Below, in pieces: positions 1 through 8,480 of a stretch of 64,000 nt of DNA (the first letter of the stretch is position 1; each line of letters begins with the position of its first letter). Origin of the DNA: Hemicentrotus pulcherrimus (Eukaryota; Echinodermata; Echinoidea; Camarodonta; Strongylocentrotidae). A program made the position numbers and the translations under genes. The DNA lies in assembly GCA_003118195.1 (NCBI GenBank), contig BEXV01000461.1:91053-155052 (forward strand), read 5' to 3'. Under the pieces are notes generated by a model, which was not told where the DNA came from, searched no databases, and saw nothing but the letters and a program-made list of their open reading frames with translations.

Positions 1-705
1 CCCCCCCCCCCCCCCCCCTCCTTAAACTCACTGAATCACGTTTTCAACATGCTATGGTATCCGTTCTAGGGTCTACCGTGATAATGTTATACATGCGTAA
101 TCCTTACAATATCTACAGTAGGATTCTGCATAGGAAAATAGCGCATGTTTCATATTGTTCAGAAAAATGTCAATATGAAAGCAATATTGCAACATCTTCC
201 AGTGAGTAAAAGGCTATTTTTACAAAATCTCTAGTTGCTAATGAGTTAATAAAGGATAAAACGTGCAGTGTAGAGGAAAGACAGAACAAATAGCATGCAA
301 CCATTGATGAACATATCTATTCAAGATACTCTGTTCTTTGTTGGTTAAAGATAAAGTTGAGTTGCATAATAACAATGATAACGCTCACAAATTATTTTTC
401 ACCTCTCCCCAGAACTCGACCTTCTCTTTATGTTAATTTATTACATTTCATTGAAGTATGTCTTTATATGATAGTTTCAATAATTTTACTCTTTGGTCTA
501 TTGGTTTTCTGTTGGGGTTGGGGGAGTTAAATATATAAGAAAATTGTTAAAACTATGGTTGTTTTGCTATATCAAATATTCAAGCAACTCTTACAATTTG
601 GGGTCACATATTGTTGTAGGTTGATATGGCTTTGGAGCCATAATATGGGGGCCCAGTTCAGAATCTATGATCTTATATTCACATTTCTGTATTTGAATTT
701 GACAG
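1..705. other. FGFR upstream intron sequence; poly-C window edge
   Basis: The first 18 bases are almost pure C, like the homopolymer edges of the assembly gaps elsewhere in the window. The rest is AT-rich, and I see no Ig-like exon in it. It ends in the splice acceptor (TTTGACAG) of the transmembrane exon, so it is read as the intron before that exon. Confidence 0.6.
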
Positions 706-923
706 CGACTACGCAAGCTCCAGTGAGAACCAATCCTCCTGCAGTCTACATCCCAAATAACATGCAGCCAACGAGCAAGACTCAGCTTATTATCTTCAGT
801 GTCGTAGGTTTTGTTGTGGTGCTCATTCTGGTCACATGTATAGCTATCTTGTGTAAGCAGACCCAGGTTAGACATCGTAGACCTGAGAACAAACCAGGCA
901 GCGAACCTCCCGTCTATAGACAG
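706..923 (+). CDS. FGFR: FGFR exon: stalk and transmembrane segment
   Basis: Acceptor TTTGACAG at 698-705 and donor CAG|GTAAGC at 923/924. The exon enters in phase 1, the usual phase after an Ig exon, and leaves in phase 0. It encodes a Thr/Pro-rich stalk, a hydrophobic stretch ([16 protein letters not shown]) and a basic stop-transfer (KQTQVRHRR). It ends in VYRQ, which lines up with the LRRQ that ends the vertebrate FGFR transmembrane exon. Confidence 0.92.
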
Positions 924-3900
924 GTAAGCTAAGTAACACACTCCGTAACTCCATTAATGGCTCATTTAGGATGTATTTCATTCACTTTTTACCAACGGTT
1001 GCAACTTAACACTTTCACAGTGAAATACTTTTCACTTTTTTCATTTCACTTCTTGACATATATGAACAAATATGAATATTACATGAAATTTTTAAAGTAT
1101 GCAATAGATGCTGAATCCCTTTTAAAATTGCTTAAAGTGACTCGGTAACATTGCCTTGGATTTAGCTCATGCTGCAATCATAATTATAAACCTTTAGGTC
1201 AACTTTTACAAGCCGATCGCCTCTCCGATTTTCAAGATATTTTTGATTGGAAATTGAAATTTATTTAGTCTCTTGGGGAAAATGAGAATGGTAAAACTAG
1301 TCATTCAAAGATTTTTTACTTTTTTGAGGCACTTCATGATCATTTTGAAGCTCAATTTGTTTTGGGCTTCAATATTACATGATGTCACAGACACTAATAA
1401 CACATAGGTCCATGCATCTCAGATTTAACATAGTTAAACGATGCCTTTAAAGCTTTATGAGATGTGAAATATCTTCAAAATTTGTTTCCCGACATACCGG
1501 AAATCATATTTAGAAATTTGTGCAGGCCTCATACGTTCCCAAATTGATCCTCTACTTGTATCTTGTGCAGATGTTGATTGACCCGACCAAGCCTAATGCT
1601 CCCCCGTATCAGTTTGAGCGGACTCGACTGCCGTCATCACTAACAGTGATCTCTGAATACGACATCCCTCTTGATCCTGATTGGGAGTTCCCTAGAGACA
1701 GGTTTGTACTTCAATCTTTAACCAACCAAGTCTGCATCAGTCATGACATGTTGTAGCTCTCAACCCTCATAGTTGAGAATAATGTTTCCCTTCCCCTCTT
1801 GTGTAGTGTTGGGTCCTTGGTCTCTCTTGGAAATTTTGACTGTTGCATAATGCATGTATCTCAAAGTAGTGGATTATTCTAATGCCAAAGAGATATCATG
1901 TAACCGTTTTCAAACAAATAAATTAAAACCTCAAAATGTTCCTTTATTGCCATTCAGTTCTATTGTGATAAACAAACGTAGAAGCTACAAATGAATACAA
2001 ATAGTATGATTAGCTGAATAGTATGATTAGCTAAGTAAGAATGGTGAAACTATCTTGCTATTTTGAACTTTCTTTTGTTATATTGGTTTTGTTAAAGATG
2101 CACTTATTAATCAGGTTTATGCATTATGGTATCATTCATATATATTTTGTACATGTCTTTTTGTTGATATGGTAGACTTACCGTAGGGAAGACCATTGGA
2201 GAAGGTGCGTTTGGTAAGGTAGTGATTGGAGAAGCAGTTGGTATTGTCTGCCAGGAGAAGACCACCACTGTGGCTGTCAAGATGCTCAAAGGTGAGACTA
2301 TCATGTTTAAAGGTAAAGACCAGCTACGGTCATGCGATTGCATTGTGAAAGAAACATTGTGGAATCAATCAGAAAAGGTTGATCATCTAGCATCAAGCAT
2401 CTTCAAGGTTTTGGAATCATCAAAATGATAAGAAATTTGGCCCATTCTTCGTAAAGTTACAAGCACTATACACAGAAAGATGTATATGGGACTACCCTGT
2501 ATCTCTCACAGACCATGAGAGAAACAAATTTTCCAAATATATGAATTAGTAGGCAGTTTCCAGGCAAATTTTTTATCACCATGTATTAGTCAAAACATAT
2601 TCTTTCACATGATTGGTAATGAGAGCTTCCATTTCATTTTTTGAAATTGGGGCGTTTCCAATACTGGTCTTTACCTTAAGAACAGCTCAAACTGCTAAAT
2701 GAGATATAGACTACATGTCTAACATGTAAATGATGATGAAGGCATGACAGCCTTCCCCTCAATTGCTTCAGAAATGTGCATCTGTGACTAAAAGTAAATA
2801 AAGAATCATCTGTTTATATAAAAAGTGATTATATCATAAATTGTAATTTATGCAAATTATGGAACTTTTGCAGCTCTGAAGAGTTGTACGTGTATCTTGA
2901 TTCTCTCATTGTGAAATAAAGTTTAGATAATTTGCAGGATTATTGTGGGGCTTACCTATTTTGTACGTTTCTACATACTTTATCAATTGTTTATACTTAA
3001 ACAGCAGCCATTCTGATGCAAAATGGTTTGTATAATCAAATGATTTTACAGGGAATAACAAGTAGTAAATGTAGTAAAATGAGAGAGTGTAACAACAATA
3101 TTTTCTGAATTGTTTTTCAGCAAATGCCATGGATCGTGAGTTCTCTGATCTGATCTCAGAGCTGTCTATGATGAAGATGATTGGCAAAAATCCTAACATC
3201 ATCAATCTGCTTGGATGCTGTACACAAGAAGGTAGGATCACAGTGCTAAGAAAACAACTATATATGCTTAGAATTGAGTTTCAGGGAACCTGCAGGTGTA
3301 TGTACTATCTAAATAATGAAGAACACACATCTTACCCAAGGGCACTAGCAATCTAGCTTTGTTTACAACCCAGGTGGTTTTGTTTCCAAGATCATTGACT
3401 CATCCATACTGCCTGTGATTGACAACAAACTTATTTGACTCTATGCTTAGTGACATTAGAGGATACCAAGATGAAAATACCATGCAGAAGCCCCTTCTGT
3501 TTCTGACAACCTCCAAAGTTATTGTCATTGATTAACCGATTGATTTTAAATTTACTGAGGTTTCTGACAGAGAGAGAGAGGTGGAGAGAGAGAGGAGAGA
3601 TAGAGAGAGATGGGGAGAGAGGAGAGACAGAGAGTCGACATTCAAGGGATGACAGGTTATATTTTCAGCCTGTCACTTATTTTTTTAAAAGAAGACTATC
3701 ATACTAACTTGGACTTCCGTTTCTCTCATGAAATACATCCACTTTTCTTTTCATGTCACAGGTCCCCCCTATGTCATTGTTGAATTTGCTCACCATGGCA
3801 ACCTACGAGATTTCCTGCGGTCAAGACGTCCACCTGAAGAATATGAGAAGTCTATCCTACTGACGACCTCTCAGACATTGACCAATAAAGATTTGATGTC

Positions 3901-6900
3901 TATGGCTTACCAGGTGGCTAGAGGCATGGATTTCCTCGCTTCCAAAAAGGTGAGAATATCTTTCATGTTCTATGAATATAAATCATACGTAGGCTTCATT
4001 TTAAGATATAAAATAACATATTTTGTTGGCTGAGAAGCGGTCATTCAACTCTCAACATTTTGGTATATGTGCATGAGCGTGAGATATAACAAACTGTTTT
4101 GCACGGCAAAACACGTAGAAAGGTGAATTAGACAGCCCACCTCTCTTCCGTGCGCTACCCATTGTTAGCATTGTGTTAGCTGCTCTCATCTAACGCGAAG
4201 GCAAACTGAAGGTAATCCAGAGGGCCTGAATCCAATGGGTCACAAATGCCCTCCCATTTTATTTAATAAATATTGCATGCATTTTATTTATTTTTAAATT
4301 CTGAATTACCCATGTGCCTTTGTATTTCAACCTTGGCCTGCAGACTTGGTGAAATAAAACATCACTCGGAAAATTCTGAATTTGTTGGTTCATATATTTT
4401 GTTATATTAAATTCTGGAGCATGCATATAATAATCCCATCCTTAAATAATGGAACCTTTTGTATTATTTTGTTTTAATATATAAAGTAGTTGGGTTTTGT
4501 ATAGTTTACCAGATGCACACTCAATAACACAGAGTTAAAACTCAAATTACATATTACATTTTTTTCATAATGGAAATTTGGTACTCCATCAAAGTAATTG
4601 GAGATATTCAAATGTAAATTCACTTAACGATGAGAGATGTATTAATAGAAATAATTAATTTTGCTCTGTTGTTACCTTTAATTATTTCGCTTCATCTAAG
4701 TTAAAAACACTTGACTAGTGAATAGAGATTTAAAGAGTGTAAATGATTGGGCCAAGGTCTTTCCTTTGTCATAAAATATCTAGGAACAGTATAACTCTTA
4801 TGTTGTTGTTGTTTATGTTTGTTAATAGTGCATTCACCGAGATTTAGCTGCAAGGAATGTTCTAGTGACTGAAGACTTTGAGATGAAGATCTGTGATTTT
4901 GGACTTGCCCGTGATATCCACTACATTGACTTCTACAGAAAGACTACAGATGTAAGATTTTTTACCTTCTCTTCCTTTCCTTCTCTTCCTTTCCTTCTCT
5001 TCCTTTCCTTCTCTTCCTTTCCTTCTCTTCCTTTCCTTCTCTTCTTTTCCTTCTCTTCCTTACCTTCTCCCTATCCACCTCTCATCTTTGAATGATGAGT
5101 AATGGCCATATGATTTACCCTCTTTTCACACAGGGGTAAAATTCTTTAAAGCTGATTAGTTAAAAGAGCTTTAAACAAATCAGCTTCAGATATAACATCA
5201 TTCACACACAAGAACATTTTGGTGCGGTCTTTCGAGATTCACATGCTCTGTAGGGCCATTGCGCATCTACAAGCAGTGACTGCTCGTAAATGCGCAATGG
5301 CCCTACTGAGTGTTCACACACAAAACTTCTTGCTCTCTAGATACGGGCTTCGTATCTGCAGCCTGCTTTGACCGGCGTATGAATCGCAAATTCATATCTA
5401 TCTGAACATCATATAAACAACGTTCACGAATCAGCTCTAGATATGTGTGAAAAGGCTGTTAATTGTGTAAGATACTGTCCAGAAGTTGTGTTGAATTATT
5501 GATTATGATAAAGTCAATAGGAGGAACTGAATGTCATAAGGGGTTTAGAATCTTCCAAATAAATTACAATTGATGGAAAACACTTTACACAGATGTGCGA
5601 GGGAATGCAAAAACACGGTTTCAAAATTTGGTATTTCTCTTGTGTTATTTGTTTTCTCTGTCTGGTTATTTGGATCACAAATATATATGCAGTATATGAA
5701 TACTAATTACCTACATGTCTTCTACTTTGTAGGGTCGGTTACCAGTGAAATGGATGGCTCCTGAAGCTCTGTTTGATCGTATGTTCACAACTCAGAGTGA
5801 TGTATGGTCATTTGGTATTCTCCTATGGGAGATCATGACGTTAGGAGGTACCCCATACCCTAGCGTTCCGGTTGAACAGATGTTTGACTACCTACGCTCG
5901 GGCAAGAGATTGGAGAAACCTCAAAACACCTCGCTAGAAATGTAAGCTGGTGTACTTTAATGTATTTTACAGTAATTGCATGATTCACAGTTCAACTTGA
6001 ATATGTTACCTTCTAGATAAAGACATATTCCTCCAATACATTGACACAAAGTACACTTTGAAAAGTTTGAAAAGGATGTACAAAAACAAAAGAAAGTGAA
6101 ATGTAATCTTGAATAAAACCATTTGTCCTATAACTTGCTTATTGCTCAGCTTCGCATTATCATGTAAAGCTGTTTAGTATCTTAAGTATCCTAGTCTTTA
6201 TCCACTTGGAAATAAATGAACCAAGAAAAATATTTGATGACATCCATGGCCTTTACTGGTTACTTCAATGTTTAATACAGTTCTTGTATTAGTTGGTAAT
6301 TTTTCAAACCTGGTTATCACCACTTGACGTGTTATATCTTCATTGAAATAAAGAAAATAATTTGTTGTTGATCTTTATACCTTACAATTCTCTTAACATG
6401 ACTTGTGCATTGCATTGTTTTCAGCTATCATATCTTATGTGAGTGTTGGAGAACATCACCGGGACAGAGACCAACGTTCTGTGAGCTTGTAGAAGATCTG
6501 GATCGTATCATCTCAGTCTCATCAAATCAGGTATCTACCCAATCTATCATATCATACAATAACAAACAAACAACATGTCCCATTTTATCTTTATTTTGAT
6601 GCAGAAAACGATTTTGTGCATTAGTCCAATTATTATTTACTAAGATTTATACAAAGTAATCAGTTTATTAGAATTTGTGGTCTTAAAAAGTTAAGAAACA
6701 TGTTGTTAATGAAACTCTCCATGGGTCAAATTATATATGAAAAGAAAGGGTTCAGTTTGTTTTGCCCAGGCCCAGAGATAACTTTTGACAAAGATTAATA
6801 TGTTGTTAAAACAGTGAAAATGAGACGAATGATGATGATTATTACCATGGCTTTCTTTCTCTGTCTTCCCTCTCTCCCTCCCGTCACAGGATTATCTTGA

Positions 6901-7006
6901 TCTGGAAGCAGTGGGTGATGCACCAGTCAAAACCTTTCAAGAGAGCGAGGTAGACTCAGGCTACGCCAGCCAACATAGTAGACACAGTAGTGAATCAACT
7001 GTATAG
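706..7006 (+). CDS. FGFR: Fibroblast growth factor receptor, 3' half (transmembrane, juxtamembrane, tyrosine kinase, tail)
   Basis: Receptor tyrosine kinase that binds FGF outside the cell and phosphorylates itself and its substrates. Nine exons (706-923, 1571-1701, 2176-2291, 3121-3231, 3762-3949, 4829-4951, 5733-5941, 6425-6530, 6890-7006) join with matching phases into 439 residues. Numbering from the transmembrane exon: membrane segment about 28-50; juxtamembrane SEY103 like the CRK-site tyrosine of vertebrate FGFR1; glycine loop GEGAFG 125-130; VAVK lysine 152; helix-C Glu169; short kinase insert about 218-234; HRDLAARN with Asp260; DFG Asp278; activation loop DFYRKTT 289-295; APE 305-307; QRPTF in the C-lobe; tail YLDL at Tyr403, matching the PLC-gamma docking site. 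The αC-β4 stretch is almost identical to vertebrate FGFRs, which excludes other kinase families. The ectodomain exons are outside the window. Oddities: Phe290 replaces the first twin activation-loop tyrosine, and one juxtamembrane exon has two in-frame acceptors. Which urchin FGFR paralogue this is cannot be told. Confidence 0.96.
1571..1701 (+). CDS. FGFR: FGFR exon: juxtamembrane region
   Basis: Encodes the juxtamembrane segment ending [17 protein letters not shown], matching vertebrate SEYELPEDPRWELPRDR. Donor GACAG|GTTTGT at 1701/1702, leaving in phase 2. Two acceptors are possible, at 1525/1526 and 1570/1571. They are 45 nt apart and both in phase 0. The downstream one has the better pyrimidine tract, and the 15 residues between them are unusually hydrophobic for this region, so 1571 is preferred. 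Confidence 0.87.
2176..2291 (+). CDS. FGFR: FGFR exon: kinase glycine loop and VAVK lysine
   Basis: Acceptor ATGGTAG at 2169-2175 and donor AAAG|GTGAGA at 2291/2292; phases 2 in and 1 out. Encodes [16 protein letters not shown], then a loop and [10 protein letters not shown], with the ATP-anchoring lysine. The split codon G+CA restores the Ala of the following KANAMD motif. Confidence 0.95.
2292..3120 (+). other. FGFR intron with dispersed repeat
   Basis: Intron of 829 bp bounded by GTGAGA and a pyrimidine-rich acceptor (TTGTTTTTCAG). Apart from the dispersed repeat at 2332-2495 it is plain AT-rich sequence. Confidence 0.85.
2332..2495. repeat. Dispersed repeat, copy 1 (partner at 15507-15682)
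   Basis: About 165 bp that recurs at 15507-15682 in the same orientation. Shared stretches include TTGCATTGTGAAAGAAA, AGAAAAGGTTGATCAT, AATTTGGCCCA and CACAGAAAGATG. The copies differ by substitutions and a short insertion. It lies about 40 bp after an FGFR splice donor. No coding potential was recognised. Confidence 0.8.
3121..3231 (+). CDS. FGFR: FGFR exon: helix C and β4
   Basis: 111 nt, the same length as the matching vertebrate FGFR exon as I recall it. Encodes [20 protein letters not shown] and [18 protein letters not shown]. The Glu of SEL pairs with the VAVK lysine. Acceptor TTTTTCAG|CA, donor GAAG|GTAGGA, phase 1 on both sides. Confidence 0.96.
3232..3761 (+). other. FGFR intron with GA-rich microsatellite
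   Basis: 530 bp intron. A purine-rich GA repeat occupies about 3568-3642. The remainder is unremarkable and ends in the acceptor TCATGTCACAG. Confidence 0.85.
3568..3642. repeat. (GA)n-rich low-complexity tract
   Basis: Irregular GAGAGAGA and GGAGAGA units over about 75 bp inside an FGFR intron. Confidence 0.9.
3762..3949 (+). CDS. FGFR: FGFR exon: hinge, kinase insert, helix E
   Basis: Acceptor CATGTCACAG|GT, donor AAAAAG|GTGAGA; phases 1 in and 0 out. Encodes [20 protein letters not shown], with the small Val at the gatekeeper position and the VEFA hinge. A kinase insert follows ([20 protein letters not shown]), then [20 protein letters not shown]. The insert is compact and keeps one tyrosine (EEYEK) where vertebrate FGFR1 has two. 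Confidence 0.96.
3950..4828 (+). other. FGFR intron, no feature seen
   Basis: 879 bp of AT-rich sequence ending in TTTGTTAATAG. I see no exon or clear repeat in it. Confidence 0.8.
4829..4951 (+). CDS. FGFR: FGFR exon: catalytic loop, DFG and activation loop
   Basis: 123 nt, phase 0 on both sides. Encodes [20 protein letters not shown] and [21 protein letters not shown]. It holds the catalytic Asp of HRD and the metal-binding Asp of DFG. The activation loop reads DFYRKTT, where vertebrate FGFRs have DYYKKTT, so the first of the twin tyrosines is Phe (codon TTC). Donor GAT|GTAAGA. Confidence 0.97.
4965..5070. repeat. 14-bp polypyrimidine minisatellite, seven copies
   Basis: Unit CCTTCTCTTCCTTT repeated head to tail seven times from 4965 to 5062. 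The last two copies carry single changes and a partial unit follows. All purines are on the opposite strand, so the tract is of the type that can form triplex DNA (inference). It sits directly after the exon encoding the catalytic loop. Confidence 0.92.
5120..5456. mobile_element. MITE-like element with terminal and internal inverted repeats
   Basis: CTTTTCACACA at 5122-5132 is the inverse of TGTGTGAAAAG at 5444-5454, giving terminal inverted repeats about 333 bp apart. Inside is a perfect 16-bp inverted repeat, TAGGGCCATTGCGCAT at 5251-5266 and its complement at 5290-5305. There is no open frame for a transposase. The target-site duplication is not clear, so the superfamily is left open. Confidence 0.7.
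5733..5941 (+). CDS. FGFR: FGFR exon: P+1 loop to helix G
   Basis: 209 nt encoding [20 protein letters not shown], then [19 protein letters not shown] and the helix-G region. Acceptor CTACTTTGTAG|GG, donor AAAT|GTAAGC; phases 0 in and 2 out. As I recall, vertebrate FGFRs encode this part in two exons of 71 and 138 nt, which add up to exactly this length. An intron after QSDV is therefore absent here. Confidence 0.96.
5942..6424 (+). other. FGFR intron, no feature seen
   Basis: 483 bp of AT-rich sequence ending in CATTGTTTTCAG. Nothing else was recognised. Confidence 0.85.
6425..6530 (+). CDS. FGFR: FGFR exon: end of the kinase C-lobe
   Basis: 106 nt, the same length as the vertebrate counterpart as I recall it. 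Encodes [18 protein letters not shown], then [22 protein letters not shown] and LVEDLDRI are typical of FGFRs. Phase 2 in and 0 out; donor CAG|GTATCT. Confidence 0.95.
6531..6889 (+). other. FGFR last intron
   Basis: 359 bp ending in a strong polypyrimidine tract and CCGTCACAG. No other feature is seen. Confidence 0.85.
6890..7006 (+). CDS. FGFR: FGFR last coding exon: YLDL tail and stop
   Basis: Encodes [16 protein letters not shown], then a Ser-rich end ([16 protein letters not shown]) and TAG at 7004-7006. YLDL matches the C-terminal tyrosine motif of vertebrate FGFRs that recruits PLC-gamma when phosphorylated. The tail after it is about 35 residues, short and serine-rich. Confidence 0.95.
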   Translation, partial: DYLDLEAVGDAPVKTFQESEVDSGYASQHSRHSSESTV

Positions 7007-8480
7007 AGGGCTCTCCCCCACCCCAACCACCACCCCTCCTTCCCTACCCTACCCCCATCAACACCACCATCGCATCCTTCACCAACCCCACCCCACCCCA
7101 CCTCCATGCCTTCCTCTACCCGCTACCTACCCTATCCCCATTGCACTACGCACTTCCCCTTCCCTACCTCACTATGACTTGAACTGAGTCTTGTAAAGAC
7201 GGAGATCAGTAACCAGTGGATCTAGACCATCTGACCAACTGACTAAATAATCACAAAATGATAGCTTACATTTAAAAAAAAAAAATTTCTAAGTATGAAA
7301 TGATATGCATTTCTATTTTTCTGAGACATATTTATCGCTGGTATGTGTTGATATTGTGTTGGACCAAACGATGCAGTATAATGTGAGAGAAAGAATGAAT
7401 TTGATGGAAGGTGTCTTCTTCAATGAATGTTATATTCTAATGTGGACCCAGCTGGACTAAGACTCTAACTAAAGTGAACTCTATCTTGTGTTCCCTCTAG
7501 CGAATGGCTTTTATGGGATTCAGGGCGCCGCTCTCACCGCAGGTTTATTACAAAGTACCACAAACTCGAGACTGTTGTCCGTATGCAAACTGATGGCGGA
7601 AGTCGAATAACATGCAGGACAAAGCATCTGATATGCAATTAATTTTGTGTTTTCATTTGCCGCTTCAGACTTATTCAGTTTGTTTTGTTCCTTTGTGGAC
7701 ATTTTTTCTTGGTGCTACTGAATGACCGCTGGATGTCAAATAATGGAACTCTGATTCAGCAATGCATGGAGTCCAATAAAAGAAGGATTGAGTATAACGG
7801 CACATCACGGACTTACTTTATCATCCTGGAGAGCGCCAGCCAACGTATACTGCAATAGACTCACACATATACGTGTATATAGAAGATGGATAATCAAGCA
7901 GAATCAAACATGGAAAAGCATCGTAACCGAAGGGATACAGAATTGCATCATGAGACATTGATTGAAACCTTTATTGCCTTTGATTTCTTTGTGCTTTATT
8001 GGACATTTATGTGTTGAGAATGTGTCGTGTGAGAGTATGCCAAGACACAGAGTGGGAAACAGTAAACTGTCTTGGATAATTTCACACATGGCATACATGG
8101 AATAGACTCTATGACACCAAGCACAGGACACAAACTTAGCACTGATACTCAAGTGACTGAAGTAAGCTGCATATGTATGCTGCTGCTTGGAAAAATTATT
8201 TTGTTGATGTTGAATTGTGACCTCATAACTAATGTAAAATTTGAAGGAAAGAAACAAAAAGTGGAACATATATATAGAATATATAAGCTTTATTGTGTAT
8301 TTGGTGAATATATATATATGTTCTTATGGTGTAAGAAAAGGAGGGCCTGTACTATTAAACTTGCCATGTGTTCACTGCCAGATCTTTAAAAAAAAATATT
8401 ATTTGGTCTCTTTTTCCCTTCTGATATAGCAAGCTAATAGACTAGTGTATTCCTGTAAAAAGAATAAAAGTACTGTTTGG
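7007..8480 (+). other. FGFR 3' UTR (extent inferred)
   Basis: Non-coding sequence after the stop codon. It opens with a strikingly C-rich tract (about 7012-7165, many CCCCA and CACC runs) and then turns AT-rich. Candidate polyadenylation hexamers AATAAA lie at 7775-7780 and 8463-8468. The true end cannot be set from sequence alone. Confidence 0.5.
7775..7780 (+). terminator. Candidate polyadenylation signal AATAAA (FGFR)
   Basis: First AATAAA after the FGFR stop codon, about 770 nt downstream. A second candidate is at 8463-8468. AATAAA is common in sequence this AT-rich, so the assignment is weak. Confidence 0.3.

Larger units (their letters stand above)
4952..5732 (+). other. FGFR intron with pyrimidine minisatellite and MITE
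   Basis: 781 bp intron. A 14-bp pyrimidine tandem repeat starts 13 bp after the donor, and an inverted-repeat element fills about 5120-5456. Both are listed separately. Confidence 0.85.

Noticed and set aside
555..705. Open frame upstream of the FGFR transmembrane segment
   Set aside because: The frame runs back into intron. The conserved part starts at the acceptor at 705/706.
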